Origin: Sporosarcina ureilytica
Lineage (GTDB): Bacteria > Bacillota > Bacilli > Bacillales_A > Planococcaceae
Assembly: GCF_001753205.1 (NCBI RefSeq)
Contig: NZ_CP017560.1
Span: 3,224,001-3,288,000 of the forward strand
Reading direction: 5' to 3'
Length of the DNA: 64,000 nucleotides
The position numbers were made by a program, and so were the translations under genes. Each line of letters starts with the position of its first letter. Position 1 is the first letter of the stretch. Shown piece after piece: positions 14,711-24,680 of the stretch. A model generated the notes under the pieces. That model did no database searches. It was not told the DNA's origin and worked only from the letters and a program-made list of their open reading frames with translations.

Positions 14711-15982
14711 TTATTGATAAAGTGGGAACTTGTCTGTAATTGCTTTTACGCGTTCAAGTGCTTCTTTTTTAACATTTTCATCTTCAACGTTTTTCAGAAG
14801 GTATGCCATAATTGAAGCAATTTCTTTCATTTCTTCTTCTTTAAATCCTCTTGACGTAACTGCTGGTGTTCCGATTCGAATACCAGATGTTACGAATGGA
14901 CTTTCCGTATCGAATGGAATTGTATTTTTATTTACTGTGATGCCGACTTCATCCAAAACTTCTTCCGCGACTTTTCCAGTAATGCCTAGGGATTTAAGGT
15001 TTAATAGTAGAAGGTGGTTGTCTGTTCCGCCTGAAACGATGTCAATCCCTTCTGCTACAAGTGCCTCTCCTAGTACTTTCGCATTCTTCTTCACTTGCTG
15101 GATATATGCTTTGAACTCAGGTTTTTGCGCTTCGCCAAAAGCAACAGCTTTCGCTGCGATGACATGCATCAATGGACCACCTTGAATACCAGGGAAAATT
15201 GATTTATCAATTTTACGACCGAACTCTTCTGTTGTTAAAATCATTCCGCCTCGTGGACCACGTAATGTTTTATGTGTCGTTGACGTTACGAAATGTGCAT
15301 GTGGAACCGGGTTTGGATGCTCTCCAACTGCGACAAGGCCTGCAATGTGTGCCATGTCAACGAATAAATAAGCGCCGACTTCATCTGCAATTTCACGGAA
15401 TTTCGCAAAGTCGATTTCACGTGGGTATGCACTTGCACCTGCAACAATCATTTTCGGCTTATGCTCAAGTGCTTTTTGACGAACATCTTCATAATCGATT
15501 TGCTCGTTTTCTTGACTCACACCGTATTCAATGAAGTTGTATAGTTCTCCGGAGAAGTTGACTGGGCTACCGTGCGTTAAGTGACCACCATGTGATAAGT
15601 TCATCCCAAGCACTGTGTCACCTGGCTTAAGTACAGTGAAGTAAACAGCCATATTCGCTTGCGCACCCGAGTGTGGTTGAACGTTCGCGTATTCTGCACC
15701 GAAAATCTCTTTCAGACGGTCGCGTGCAATATTTTCAACAACGTCAACATGCTCACATCCGCCGTAATAACGTCTGCCTGGATATCCTTCTGCATATTTA
15801 TTCGTCAATACTGAACCTTGCGCTTCCATTACCGCTTCTGTTACAAAGTTTTCTGAAGCAATCAGTTCAATATGGGATTGTTGTCGATCTTTCTCTGCCA
15901 TAATTGCATCATATACAGCTTTATCTCCCGTTTTTACTTGATTTAGTTCTGCAGAAAGTTCTTGAATTTTTACATGGTCCAT
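14711..15982 (-). CDS. glyA: serine hydroxymethyltransferase
   Basis: PLP enzyme interconverting serine + THF and glycine + 5,10-methylene-THF. 423 aa, about ten residues longer than usual at the N-terminus. The PLP Lys is in [13 protein letters not shown] (about residue 238); [19 protein letters not shown] and [11 protein letters not shown] are further signatures. The ATG is preceded by AAAGGGGAATAA. It follows ywlG, with a palindromic repeat in the gap. Confidence 0.97.
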   Translation of the reverse strand: MDHVKIQELSAELNQVKTGDKAVYDAIMAEKDRQQSHIELIASENFVTEAVMEAQGSVLTNKYAEGYPGRRYYGGCEHVDVVENIARDRLKEIFGAEYANVQPHSGAQANMAVYFTVLKPGDTVLGMNLSHGGHLTHGSPVNFSGELYNFIEYGVSQENEQIDYEDVRQKALEHKPKMIVAGASAYPREIDFAKFREIADEVGAYLFVDMAHIAGLVAVGEHPNPVPHAHFVTSTTHKTLRGPRGGMILTTEEFGRKIDKSIFPGIQGGPLMHVIAAKAVAFGEAQKPEFKAYIQQVKKNAKVLGEALVAEGIDIVSGGTDNHLLLLNLKSLGITGKVAEEVLDEVGITVNKNTIPFDTESPFVTSGIRIGTPAVTSRGFKEEEMKEIASIMAYLLKNVEDENVKKEALERVKAITDKFPLYQ

Positions 15983-16016
15983 TAGTTATTCCCCTTTATC
16001 AACATTATTTTTTAGT

Positions 16017-16130
16017 CTAGCTTCAACACCTAGACGCTCGGGATATAAGTCAATTCGGCTATGCGGCAAAGTACGCCACGTCGCCGATTCGTCTTATACC
16101 TGTCGCATCTAACCAGGTGTTTCAGCTTTT
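16017..16130 (-). repeat. dispersed ~110-nt palindromic repeat, copy C (ywlG-glyA gap)
   Basis: Begins CTAGCTTCAACACCT and ends AGGTGTTTCAGCTTTT. Inner arms AGACGC/GCATCT, ATAAG/CTTAT and TCGGCTATGCGG/CCACGTCGCCGA are complementary. It starts right at the ywlG stop codon. Confidence 0.85.
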
Positions 16131-16680
16131 AATTTATTTCGTAAACTGCGCGGACGCCACCGATAAGCTTCGGTCGGGTCGTCGCAATTGTCACGACAGC
16201 TTCTCCAATTTTTTCAATAGAAGTTCGTACCGGTACTGCAACTTTTTTCAAATGCATGCCAATAAGTGTTTGACCAATATCAATGCCTGCTTGCGCTTGA
16301 ATTTCTTCAACCACAACAGGATCAGTCATTTGCCCATAAGCGTACGCTGACATAGAACCACCCGCATTGACAGTCGGTATAACCGTAACCAGTTCTAACT
16401 GGTGGTGCTTTGCAGCAATTCGTTCAATCGTGAGCGCTCTATTAATATGCTCACAACCTTGAAATGCAAGGTATAGTCCGTGCTTGTCCGCAAAGTTTTT
16501 TAACGGTTCATACAACATTTCACCAATTTCAAATGCGCCTGATGTACCAATTCTTTTTCCTGCAACTTCGGAAGTTGAACAGCCGACGACGAAAAATCCT
16601 CCGCGTTCAAATTTTGTTTGCTCAGCGATTTCGGACAACAGCTCCTCTAGCTGGAGCTTCCATAAATTTTGAGCTTCCAC
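16129..16680 (-). CDS. ywlG: YwlG family protein (TIGR01440, UPF0340)
   Basis: 183-aa cytoplasmic protein of a conserved Firmicute family with no established function. It contains GGFFVVGCSTSEVAGKRIG near the N-terminus and DIGQTLIGMHLK in the second half. The start is GTG at 16680 (MEAQNLWKL) behind GGAGGGAG; a TTG five codons upstream overlaps that site. It lies 20 nt after rpiB and before glyA, the B. subtilis order. Confidence 0.88.
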   Translation of the reverse strand: MEAQNLWKLQLEELLSEIAEQTKFERGGFFVVGCSTSEVAGKRIGTSGAFEIGEMLYEPLKNFADKHGLYLAFQGCEHINRALTIERIAAKHHQLELVTVIPTVNAGGSMSAYAYGQMTDPVVVEEIQAQAGIDIGQTLIGMHLKKVAVPVRTSIEKIGEAVVTIATTRPKLIGGVRAVYEIN

Positions 16681-16700
16681 TATTTCTCCCTCCAACCGTT

Positions 16701-17138
16701 TCAGTTTTCTAGTTTTTGTAATTTCTCAAGACGACGCGCGTGGCGCCCACCTTCAAAGTCTGTATCTAGCCATGTAGCGACAATTTCTCGCGCAAGTCCC
16801 GCACCAATTACACGTTCACCCATCGCAAGTACATTCGTGTCATTATGCTCTCTCGTCGCTTTTGCACTAAAGACGTCATGCACAAGTGCGCAGCGAACGC
16901 CTTTCACTTTATTTGCGGCGATAGACATACCGATGCCAGTTCCACAAATTAAAATGCCACGCTCAAATTGTCCAGTCGCTACACCATCACTAACAGGTGA
17001 TGCATAGTCCGGATAGTCTACCGATTCATCAGTTTTAGGCCCAAAATCTTCATATTCTACGCCACGTTCTTCCAGTAACTGAATAATTTCTTGACGCAGC
17101 TTATTGCCGCCATGATCCGAAGATATTGCAATTTTCAT
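16701..17138 (-). CDS. rpiB: ribose-5-phosphate isomerase B
   Basis: Pentose phosphate pathway: ribose-5-P and ribulose-5-P interconversion. 145 aa. It begins MKIAISSDHGGNKLRQEI and has the active-site Cys in CGTGIGMSIAANK (about residue 66) and TREHNDTNVLAMGERVIG near 97-115. It matches YwlF of B. subtilis, in the same neighbourhood. Confidence 0.95.
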   Translation of the reverse strand: MKIAISSDHGGNKLRQEIIQLLEERGVEYEDFGPKTDESVDYPDYASPVSDGVATGQFERGILICGTGIGMSIAANKVKGVRCALVHDVFSAKATREHNDTNVLAMGERVIGAGLAREIVATWLDTDFEGGRHARRLEKLQKLEN

Positions 17139-17582
17139 TGAGCTACCTTCCTTCTAATTTATTCATAATTGAGTCAATTTCACAATAAAGAAATTAGTCT
17201 CGAAATCCGAACGAAGTCATTTTCCGCTTTATGAAGACGGTTTCTATGATGTTTTGACACTAGGTTTAATCGTAAGAGCTATTCTTCGTGTTGATTTCCG
17301 CTCCAATCATCGAATCGGAACAGTCAACTAACGAACAATAGAATCATCTTAATCATAAACGTTCGGCTTTCAATATGCAATTATAAAATTGATTAAATTC
17401 ATTTTACCACTTATATCGTTAAAAAAACAGCCTCAAAGAACAGGACTAAGGTTCGCTTAGTGTATGCTATTCGCGTGCTTGAATTCACTAATGATTCGAT
17501 TTAACTTCATAAAATAATGATAATAAAGAAAGTTGATTTCCTGTAGTTAGGTTAATTTTGAAATCAACTACAGGAAATCAAC
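17139..17582. other. intergenic region with an inverted-repeat element, no gene
   Basis: 444 nt between the chemoreceptor stop and rpiB. It holds a candidate MITE-like element (17171-17394) and a strong hairpin at 17530-17584. No coding sequence could be supported. Confidence 0.6.
17171..17394. repeat. candidate MITE-like element with GAGTCAATTT termini, copy 1
   Basis: Left end GAGTCAATTTCACAATAAAG and right end CAATTATAAAATTGATT are imperfect inverted repeats. Further in, CCGAACG (17207-17213) faces CGTTCGG (17360-17366). An internal stretch TTGATTTCCGCTCCAATC followed by AATCGGAACAGTCAAC resembles the middle of the copy at 26533. Confidence 0.5.
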
Positions 17583-17584
17583 TT
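17530..17584 (-). terminator. 19-bp perfect hairpin at the end of the chemoreceptor gene
   Basis: Arm 17530-17548 (AAGTTGATTTCCTGTAGTT) is the exact complement of 17566-17584. The stem overlaps the stop codon, and the minus strand continues TCTTTATTATC. It probably acts as an intrinsic terminator or a 3' stabiliser. Confidence 0.6.
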
Positions 17585-18872
17585 AAGTCCGTTCAAATTG
17601 ATTAATCACTTCATATAACTCTCTTGATTGCTCTCTTAATTGGGCCGCCATTTCATCGGCTTGTTCAATGGAATGAACTTGTTCTTCTGTGGTGGCTCGT
17701 ACTTCTTGTGCGCCAGCTGATGTTTCTTCCGCAATCGCTGCCACTTCCTGCGATTGACGTGCGGTCGTTTCAATGTTCTTCAGCTGATGCTCTACGAATT
17801 CGGTAATTTCTACAACCGATTCCGCCATACTATGCACTTTATCTGTCATTGCTTCTACGTTGGCGCCCGTTTCAGTCGCACGATCCGCTTCTTGCGCCGC
17901 TGTTTTTACTTGTTCCTCAATTTCCACAACAACCTTTGAGACGTCCGTTTGAATCGTAGATACGAGTTGAGCAATTCCTTGCACGGCTCTAGCACTTTCA
18001 TCCGCAAGAATACGTACCTCTTCTGCAACAACCGCAAATCCAGCACCATGTTCACCAGCTCTTGCCGCCTCAATTGAAGCATTTAGCGCGAGTAAATTCG
18101 TCTGTTTCGCAATGTTCCCAACGAGTTGGACAATCTCTCCAATCTCGTTTGCATTATGATCAAGTTGACGGATTGTTCCAAGTAACGATTCGCTCTTCCC
18201 AGACATGGCACGAATCCCTGTTACGAGCTCACTAAAAACGTCGATGGTTGTGTTAAGTTCTGCTAACATTTCTTTCGATCGGTCTGAAGAGTGTCCTGCC
18301 CTATTATTCACTTCTACAGCAAGTAAACGAATATCTTCCATCGCTTCCGCTGTTTCTTGAATCGCCACAGCTGATTCTTCCGCTCCTGCAGAGATTTCCA
18401 TAATGGTTGAAGCGACAACATCGGCTTGAGCTGTGGCTGCACCCGTTCCTGCAGATAAGTTCTCTATCGTTACTGCTGTCTTTTCAAAGTTGGTTTCAAT
18501 TTGTTCAACTATTTTCCGTAAACTGTACACCATTTGTTGGAATGCTTCTGCAACTGAGCGAATTTCATCAGACGAACGTGGCAATTGAATATCTACGCCA
18601 ATATTTCCTTCAGCTACTTCAATCGCAGCCTCTTCCAGTTGCTGTAAAGGTTTTGTTAAAATCGTGCTAAATAAGCCAGCTAAAACCCCTGACCAAAAGA
18701 TTCCTAATCCGAATGTAATGATTGAAAACCAAAAAGGCGCTAAATTCGGGAAGAATTTCGGTTGAATCACATTAATAAATAATCCGCTTGTCGTATAAGT
18801 GACCGCAGCGAGAATGGTTACAAATATAATTAACTTCTTTCGCAACCCATTTTTCCGCTTAATTTTTCGCAC
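17583..18872 (-). CDS. methyl-accepting chemotaxis protein with minimal sensory region
   Basis: 429 aa. Two transmembrane helices close together (about 13-32 and 44-68) leave only about ten extracytoplasmic residues, so the receptor lacks a classical periplasmic sensor. A HAMP domain (about 70-125) is followed by the signalling hairpin whose tip is [20 protein letters not shown]. The start is GTG at 18872 (VRKIKRKNG); its ribosome site AAAGGGATGATA overlaps the end of ywlE, so the genes are co-transcribed. This gene interrupts the usual ywlE-ywlF order. Confidence 0.88.
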   Translation of the reverse strand: MRKIKRKNGLRKKLIIFVTILAAVTYTTSGLFINVIQPKFFPNLAPFWFSIITFGLGIFWSGVLAGLFSTILTKPLQQLEEAAIEVAEGNIGVDIQLPRSSDEIRSVAEAFQQMVYSLRKIVEQIETNFEKTAVTIENLSAGTGAATAQADVVASTIMEISAGAEESAVAIQETAEAMEDIRLLAVEVNNRAGHSSDRSKEMLAELNTTIDVFSELVTGIRAMSGKSESLLGTIRQLDHNANEIGEIVQLVGNIAKQTNLLALNASIEAARAGEHGAGFAVVAEEVRILADESARAVQGIAQLVSTIQTDVSKVVVEIEEQVKTAAQEADRATETGANVEAMTDKVHSMAESVVEITEFVEHQLKNIETTARQSQEVAAIAEETSAGAQEVRATTEEQVHSIEQADEMAAQLREQSRELYEVINQFERT

Positions 18873-18876
18873 ACTA

Positions 18877-19317
18877 TCATCCCTTTGTAATTTTACATTC
18901 GAGGACTTCCATGAGTTTTGATAGTTCTGTGAACGTTTGATTATATGTATCAAGATTTCCGCCAAACGGATCATGAACATCTTCATTTCCACCAAGCTCT
19001 AAAAACCCTTTTAACGTGTGGATTTTATCTACTTCGTCTGGAAATAAAGTATGCAGCATCCGTTTATGCGCGACAGTCATTGTCAATATAAAATCCGCCC
19101 ACTCAACATCCTCAGCTGTAATGTTTTTTGAAGTCGCAGTATAAGGCATGTCCGCTCTTTCGATAAGGGTTTTCGCATTTTCTGCAATCGGTATGCCGTC
19201 CATTGCATGAATGCCAGCAGACCGTACATGGACACCTTCCATATTTTTTGACCGTAAGATTGCTTCCCCCATCGGACTTCTACAAGTATTTCCAGTGCAA
19301 ATTAAATAAATATTCAT
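18877..19317 (-). CDS. ywlE: low-molecular-weight protein phosphatase, probable protein-arginine phosphatase YwlE
   Basis: 146 aa. The P-loop CTGNTCRSP at the N-terminus has Thr in the position that favours phospho-arginine over phospho-tyrosine in characterised YwlE. The general-acid Asp is in the DPFGG motif near residue 115. In B. subtilis YwlE reverses McsB arginine phosphorylation of CtsR and ClpC substrates. No mcsB is present in this window. The chemoreceptor follows 4 nt after the stop codon. Confidence 0.88.
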   Translation of the reverse strand: MNIYLICTGNTCRSPMGEAILRSKNMEGVHVRSAGIHAMDGIPIAENAKTLIERADMPYTATSKNITAEDVEWADFILTMTVAHKRMLHTLFPDEVDKIHTLKGFLELGGNEDVHDPFGGNLDTYNQTFTELSKLMEVLECKITKG

Positions 19318-19374
19318 ATAAATCCCCTTCTTTACTAGAATAACTGATTTCCACAGAAAAAGACATCGGTAATT

Positions 19375-19878
19375 TCAACGAATGCATGACAAAATCCCCA
19401 TAATGAGCAATGATACCCCTGCAAATTGTCTTATCCGATTTCCATTTTTAACCCCAAGTTTCTTTTGAAAATAAAGTGCTGTAAGCGAGAAAACGAAAGC
19501 AAAAATTCCAGAGGCCATAATATATAGTAATTTATTTAACTGTAACATTCCGAATGTAACACTTACAGAAAAGGCATCTATACTGACAACAAACGCGATA
19601 AATGCAGGATGTAACTTAATCATCGTCGATTGCTCATTATTATCTTGCAATAGCATATGTAACCCGATAAGACTTAAGATCACACCTGATAACAGTACAC
19701 TCCAATCAGCAAAGATCGTTGCTGATAATTCTCCCATCATAAAACCAAGTAACGGGAGCATGACATTGAGAAATCCAGTCCACAAAGCAAGTACCAGTCT
19801 TCTCCCCTTCACGCGAAGCAAGACATAAACTACGATAATATCAAGCGTTGTAACGCTAGCCGCAAACAACTCTTCCAC
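19375..19878 (-). CDS. mntP: MntP/YtaF-like membrane protein (YwlD position)
   Basis: 167 aa with five to six hydrophobic segments. The paired motif TTLDIIVVYVLL near the N-terminus and SIDAFSVSVTFGM in the middle is the repeated Asp-containing signature of the MntP manganese exporter family. Position between ywlC and ywlE matches ywlD of B. subtilis. The likely start is GTG at 19878, 7 nt after GGGAGG; an ATG six codons upstream is the alternative. Specificity for Mn2+ is inferred from family only. Confidence 0.75.
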   Translation of the reverse strand: MEELFAASVTTLDIIVVYVLLRVKGRRLVLALWTGFLNVMLPLLGFMMGELSATIFADWSVLLSGVILSLIGLHMLLQDNNEQSTMIKLHPAFIAFVVSIDAFSVSVTFGMLQLNKLLYIMASGIFAFVFSLTALYFQKKLGVKNGNRIRQFAGVSLLIMGILSCIR

Positions 19879-19939
19879 AGTAAAACCTCCCTGCATAACG
19901 TCCTTCTATCGTATGCAGAGAATTTTTCACATATTCTAG

Positions 19940-20968
19940 TTAAGCATGATATCGTCTACCATCAGCGGCCTTTACTAGCCGATTCATAAACGCTTCCCCG
20001 ACACCTTCCAAATCCGTCTCTACCGCAAGGATGAGATCCGCTTCGGTTGCATCGCATTGTCTAAGCGCTTTGTATAAATTCGCCGCCATTTCTTCTACGT
20101 TTTTATTAGAACCGATTGCAAAATACCAATCAGCAGCTGTCGTCATTAAATTATTCGGACCGATGACCGCCACCTTTTGACCTTCTTCTTGAATAGCTGT
20201 TACTGCTTCTCTAATTTTTTCCTCATTTGCTTCGATAATAAAAAGTGGGGCCTCTGGTGCATAGTGGGCATATTTCATACCTGGCGAGCGCGGAGCCTCT
20301 TCCTTTTTAAGTTCATGCGATGTTTCAACAAGTCCAATGACGGATTCAATCATTTCTCTCGTAATGCCGCCTGGTCTTAAAATAACAGGAGGCGTTGAAG
20401 TCATATCGATCACCGTAGATTCAAGCCCTACGCCGGTTTGTCCACCATCCAAAATGAGTGGAATGCGTCCTTTTAAATCCTTTTCAACATGCTTCGCTTC
20501 AGTCGGGCTTGGTTTTCCACTTCGATTCGCACTCGGCGCTGCAAGCGGTAATTTTAATGTACGAAGTAAACGAAGCGCCACAGGATGATCCGGCATACGA
20601 ATCCCAACCGTTGTGACTCCCGGTGTAACGTTCGGGGCTACGACTTGTGGAAGTTGCTCAAACACTAATGTTAACGGGCCTGGCCAAAAAGCATCCATAA
20701 GTTGCTCCGCTTCTAGCGAAATATTTTTAGCGTACTGTGCCACTTCTTCTTGTGTGCCAATATGTACAATCAACGGGTTGTCTGAGGGTCTCCCTTTCGC
20801 TTTAAATATTTTCTCAACCGCTTTTTCGTCGGTCGCAACCCCTCCCAAGCCATAGACAGTTTCAGTTGGAAACGCGACAACTTCTCCCGCCGCCAACATA
20901 TCCACAGCTTGTTGATATTCTCGTTCGTTATCCATAGAGTTATCCACTGTTGTAACGATAGTTTTCAT
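19940..20968 (-). CDS. ywlC: L-threonylcarbamoyladenylate synthase, two-domain Sua5 type
   Basis: Makes threonylcarbamoyl-AMP for tRNA t6A modification. 342 aa. The TsaC domain (about 10-205) carries PTETVYGLGG and KGRPSDNPLIVHI; the C-terminal Sua5 domain (about 215-335) has the linking motif SPGMKYAHYAP. The start is the ATG at 20968 (MKTIVTTVDN), behind AAAGGGGATTTATCGG. Neighbours spoIIR and ywlD are as in B. subtilis. Confidence 0.94.
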   Translation of the reverse strand: MKTIVTTVDNSMDNEREYQQAVDMLAAGEVVAFPTETVYGLGGVATDEKAVEKIFKAKGRPSDNPLIVHIGTQEEVAQYAKNISLEAEQLMDAFWPGPLTLVFEQLPQVVAPNVTPGVTTVGIRMPDHPVALRLLRTLKLPLAAPSANRSGKPSPTEAKHVEKDLKGRIPLILDGGQTGVGLESTVIDMTSTPPVILRPGGITREMIESVIGLVETSHELKKEEAPRSPGMKYAHYAPEAPLFIIEANEEKIREAVTAIQEEGQKVAVIGPNNLMTTAADWYFAIGSNKNVEEMAANLYKALRQCDATEADLILAVETDLEGVGEAFMNRLVKAADGRRYHA

Positions 20969-21028
20969 CCGATAAATCCCCTTTATACACAATTCATATG
21001 ACTTATCCACATTTTCCTGTGAGTAACT

Positions 21029-21592
21029 TTATGAAAAGAGCCCTTTTATCCACTCCCATACAAAAAAAGTTACTTTTTCTTCTTCTTTTTCTTGTTTTTC
21101 TTCATTTTCTGGAAAACAGACATTTGGGAACAACGAACACCAGAAATTATCCCCACGTCCACTTCCAATTGTTAATATATATGCATCATACGTCGCTTGT
21201 GGTTGAATATAAAATCCCGATCTTTTCGGTGGAATGATGGCATCTTTTCTCTCTAATGAAATCGATTTGTTTTGAACAATCTTGTTCGCAATATCAATAA
21301 TTTCCGGTTCTAATTGTTTAAACTTATCCACAAGCTCATCATTTGAGTTAGAGGTTGCAACCGCATGTTGAATAAGTGGTGCAATTTCTTGTTGAATTTC
21401 CCGTTTTTCTAGCTGGTCTTTTTCTGTATTTGAATGCGCTAAAATCCGAAATTGAATGGCTTCTTCATTTTCTCCACCAGTCAATAGCATAATGGCGGAT
21501 TGAAAAATAATTAGAATGAGTACAAATTCTAGAAATGTAATGAATTTATGTTTTGGTTGGTTAGTTTTTGTAATCTCGTAATCTGGTAACAT
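21029..21592 (-). CDS. spoIIR: stage II sporulation protein R
   Basis: Forespore-made, secreted signal that activates the SpoIIGA protease to process pro-sigma-E in the mother cell. 187 aa, shorter than the about 224 aa of B. subtilis. An N-terminal membrane/signal segment (about 18-38) is followed by FRILAHSNTEKDQLEKREIQ and by GSGRGDNFWCSLFPNVCFPE, both family hallmarks. It shows that the organism carries an endospore programme. It lies between prmC and ywlC. Confidence 0.93.
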   Translation of the reverse strand: MLPDYEITKTNQPKHKFITFLEFVLILIIFQSAIMLLTGGENEEAIQFRILAHSNTEKDQLEKREIQQEIAPLIQHAVATSNSNDELVDKFKQLEPEIIDIANKIVQNKSISLERKDAIIPPKRSGFYIQPQATYDAYILTIGSGRGDNFWCSLFPNVCFPENEEKQEKEEEKVTFFVWEWIKGLFS

Positions 21593-21635
21593 GTCTATCT
21601 CCTCCTACAAACATTGTTACCACGGATTACAAGTT

Positions 21636-22490
21636 TTATTCACGAATCTCACAAAATAGCATTCGATTTTTTCCGTTGATATCTTTAACCATCTCTATGA
21701 CAGCATTCGGAAACGATTCGGCAAATAAATTGTACACAGCTTTTCCTTGCGCATGCCCAATTTCCACACCAATCAACCCAGGTTTATTCATCAGTTTTGG
21801 AAGTTGCTCTGCTAACTTTCGATAACAATAAAGCCCATCTTCCTCCGCAAATAAAGCACTGTGTGGTTCATAATCTAAAACGGTGTCCGTCATTTCAGAC
21901 GCTTCACTTCGTGCAATATAAGGCGGATTCGATAACACGACATCCCATGTCTGATTCGCAATTGGCACTGATAAGTCGCCTTCTTTAAAATGAATTGCCG
22001 CTTTGAGCTCGGTTGCATTCTGTTTCGCAACTTGCAATGCAGGTTCACTAATGTCCGTTGCAGTTACCCGTGCTTCAGGACTTTCCAATTTCATCGTAAT
22101 CGCAATCGCACCGCTTCCAGTTCCAATATCCGCGATTGAGAGATCCGGTTTGTGAAACAGGCGTTTCATTCGCTCGAGCGCTTCTACGATTAACTCTTCC
22201 GTTTCAGGCCGTGGAATTAATACATGTTCATTTACGTTATACTTTCGACCATAAAAAATTTCATGACCGATTACATATTGAACTGGCTTACCTTCAAGTA
22301 GTTCATCAACTTTTCGCCAAAAATTACGTTGTTGTTCCTCAGTAAGAGGCGTTCTCATATTCGCCAAAAGCGATGCATGAGAATGCCCCGTCACATATTC
22401 CATTAAGATTCTAACGCTGCCTGTATCTAATCCTTTTTCTTCTAATAAAGAAAAAGCCCTATTTTGGGCCTCATAAATACGTTCAGTCAT
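21636..22490 (-). CDS. prmC: peptide chain release factor N5-glutamine methyltransferase
   Basis: Methylates the Gln of the GGQ motif in release factors. 284 aa with an N-terminal helical domain, the SAM-binding motif [15 protein letters not shown] (about residues 116-130) and the catalytic NPPY motif in [12 protein letters not shown]. Its ATG overlaps the end of prfA by 8 nt, tying it to its substrate gene. Confidence 0.96.
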   Translation of the reverse strand: MTERIYEAQNRAFSLLEEKGLDTGSVRILMEYVTGHSHASLLANMRTPLTEEQQRNFWRKVDELLEGKPVQYVIGHEIFYGRKYNVNEHVLIPRPETEELIVEALERMKRLFHKPDLSIADIGTGSGAIAITMKLESPEARVTATDISEPALQVAKQNATELKAAIHFKEGDLSVPIANQTWDVVLSNPPYIARSEASEMTDTVLDYEPHSALFAEEDGLYCYRKLAEQLPKLMNKPGLIGVEIGHAQGKAVYNLFAESFPNAVIEMVKDINGKNRMLFCEIRE

Positions 22491-23559
22491 TCGTATTTAA
22501 ACTTTCTAGCCGATGGGCTTGATCTTCAATAATAAGCGCATCGATGATTTCATCGAGATTACCGTCAATGATTTGATCAAGCTTTTGAATGGTTAATCCA
22601 ATGCGGTGATCAGTTACACGGTTTTGCGGGTAGTTATAGGTCCGAATTCTCTCCGAACGATCCCCGGTTCCAACAGCAGATTTACGGGTCGCAGCATATT
22701 CCGCTTGCGCTTCTTGTTGTGCTGCATCATAGACACGCGCTTTTAATACCTTCATCGCTTTTTCACGGTTTTTAATTTGCGATTTCTCATCCTGCATGGA
22801 GACAACAATTCCAGTTGGTAAGTGGGTAATACGAACGGCAGAGTCTGTTGTGTTTACGTGCTGACCACCTGCACCACTTGAACGATACGTATCGATTTTT
22901 AAATCTTCACGAAGAATTTCAATGTCGACATCTTCCGCTTCCGGTAAACATGCTACCGTAGCCGTTGACGTATGCGTTCTTCCGCCTGACTCAGTTTCAG
23001 GAACTCTTTGAACACGATGCGCGCCGTTTTCAAATTTTAATCTTGAATAAGCACCATTCCCAGTAATCATGAAGATAATTTCTTTAAAACCGCCTAATTC
23101 AGTTGGCGATGAATCAATGACTTCTATTTTCCAGTTGTTCATTTCCGCATAGCGGCTATACATTCTGTAAAGATTCCCCGCAAATAAAGCCGCTTCATCT
23201 CCACCTGCAGCACCCCGGACTTCCATGATGACGTTTTTATCATCATTCGGGTCTTTCGGAATGAGTAAAATTTTGAGCTTTTCTTCAAGCGGTTCAATTT
23301 GTTCTTCTAGTTCAGTAACCTCAAGCGTCACGAGTTCTTTCATGTCATCATCCAGTGACTCTTCAAGTAAACTCTTTGCGCTATTTCGCTCTTCAATCAC
23401 TCTTTTATATTCACGGAATACATCAACTGTCTCCTGTAAACCTGATTGCTCCTTTGAATAATCACGAAGTTTTGTTGCATCACTGACGATTTCCGGATCG
23501 CTCAGCAATTCGTTCAATTGTTCATATCGATCTTCCACAATTTGAAGTCGTTCAAACAT
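22483..23559 (-). CDS. prfA: peptide chain release factor 1
   Basis: Recognises UAA and UAG stop codons. 358 aa. It contains the GGQ motif in [18 protein letters not shown] (about residue 230) and [20 protein letters not shown]. The start is the ATG at 23559 ([20 protein letters not shown]), 8 nt from GAGG; a GTG three codons upstream overlaps the ribosome site. A 21-nt repeat array lies upstream. Confidence 0.96.
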   Translation of the reverse strand: MFERLQIVEDRYEQLNELLSDPEIVSDATKLRDYSKEQSGLQETVDVFREYKRVIEERNSAKSLLEESLDDDMKELVTLEVTELEEQIEPLEEKLKILLIPKDPNDDKNVIMEVRGAAGGDEAALFAGNLYRMYSRYAEMNNWKIEVIDSSPTELGGFKEIIFMITGNGAYSRLKFENGAHRVQRVPETESGGRTHTSTATVACLPEAEDVDIEILREDLKIDTYRSSGAGGQHVNTTDSAVRITHLPTGIVVSMQDEKSQIKNREKAMKVLKARVYDAAQQEAQAEYAATRKSAVGTGDRSERIRTYNYPQNRVTDHRIGLTIQKLDQIIDGNLDEIIDALIIEDQAHRLESLNTND

Positions 23560-23655
23560 AGTAGGCACCTCATTCTAACACTGATTTGTATGTTTATTGT
23601 ACGGTAATTTCACGAGTAAATACAGTTTTTTCTCCATTATGACGGAAATGATGGA

Positions 23656-23785
23656 TTCCGTTGCAAGCTTTTACGGAAACGTTGTGTACTTTCATGACAG
23701 CGTTGCGTACTTCGGAAAACGTTGCATACTTTTCCTGAAACGTTGCGTACTTTCACCACAGTACTGCATTCTTTCCCATTAACAT
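23656..23785. repeat. array 1 of the ~21-nt CGTTGCRTACTTT repeat
   Basis: About six units on the plus strand, for example CGTTGTGTACTTTCATGACAG (21), CGTTGCGTACTTCGGAAAA (19), CGTTGCATACTTTTCCTGAAA (21) and CGTTGCGTACTTTCACCACAG (21), with decayed units at both ends. It lies between the tdk terminator (23829-23856) and prfA. Confidence 0.85.
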
Positions 23786-23828
23786 TGCTAATATCCATTT
23801 CAAAGTCCGCACATTGCCGTCAAAATTG

Positions 23829-23856
23829 AAAAAACCCATTCAATCAAGTGAATGGG
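23829..23856 (-). terminator. intrinsic terminator of tdk
   Basis: Minus-strand stem CCCATTCA/TGAATGGG with a CTTGAT-type loop, followed by six T. It lies just after the tdk stop. Confidence 0.88.
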
Positions 23857-23866
23857 CGGCACGCGA

Positions 23867-24472
23867 TTATTTATTTAAAGTAGCTGCAACAGAAATACCT
23901 TTTGGGACTTCATGATGTTGGCGGCATCTTGCTTCGTACGCTTCAGAAGCACCGACTAGTATTACTGGATCATCATAACCAGCTGGAACACCGTTAATTA
24001 GGCGCTGCGTTCGACTTGCTGGCGACCCACACACTGTACATACAGCTTGTAATTTTGTGACGAGTTCAGCAACTGCCATAAGTCGTGGCATCGGACCAAA
24101 GGGTTCTCCTCGAAAATCTTGATCAAGCCCTGCGAGGATAACGCGGAATCCTTCGTCAGCAAGTTCCATGACCGTCTCAACGATTTCATCATCGAAAAAT
24201 TGTGCTTCATCTATCGCGATGATGTCATAACCCTCTTTATTGAACTCCTTAATATGAGCTGAACTTGCGACGGGAATGGCGATCACTTTTGTTCCATTAT
24301 GGCTCACTACCGCTTCATTGCTGTACCGATTATCGATTTCTGGTTTAAATACGGCAATTTGTTGTTTTGCAAATTGCGCACGTTTAATTCGACGAATAAG
24401 TTCTTCAGATTTTCCAGAAAACATACTACCGCAAATGACTTCAATCCATCCTCCTTGAACTGTTGCGTACAT
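23867..24472 (-). CDS. tdk: thymidine kinase
   Basis: Phosphorylates thymidine in salvage. 201 aa, type II kinase. The Walker A motif [14 protein letters not shown] is near the N-terminus and the Walker B-like DEAQFF near residue 90. The zinc lobe has CTVCG and a later C-x-x-H pair near CRQHHE. The start is the ATG at 24472 ([12 protein letters not shown]) behind AAAGGTGAGAGCAGG. Confidence 0.96.
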   Translation of the reverse strand: MYATVQGGWIEVICGSMFSGKSEELIRRIKRAQFAKQQIAVFKPEIDNRYSNEAVVSHNGTKVIAIPVASSAHIKEFNKEGYDIIAIDEAQFFDDEIVETVMELADEGFRVILAGLDQDFRGEPFGPMPRLMAVAELVTKLQAVCTVCGSPASRTQRLINGVPAGYDDPVILVGASEAYEARCRQHHEVPKGISVAATLNK

Positions 24473-24680
24473 CCTGCTCTCACCTTTCCTAATAAATATG
24501 TAAATGCATAATTGCATAATAAAATCCAAACAAGATTGTTAACCAATCTGTATAACAAAAAAGCTTCCCCTATTCTTTGCAATAAAACAAATGAATCCCC
24601 GCAAAGAAAGGATGTGTAACTTGAAATATTCTAGACGTTCTAAATTAGTTTGAGTTTTCCCATTTTGACAATGAACAGAA

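Noticed and set aside
23597..23782. A 61-codon plus-strand frame over array 1
   Set aside because: Same cause: repeat-derived, no ribosome site, opposite to the surrounding operons.
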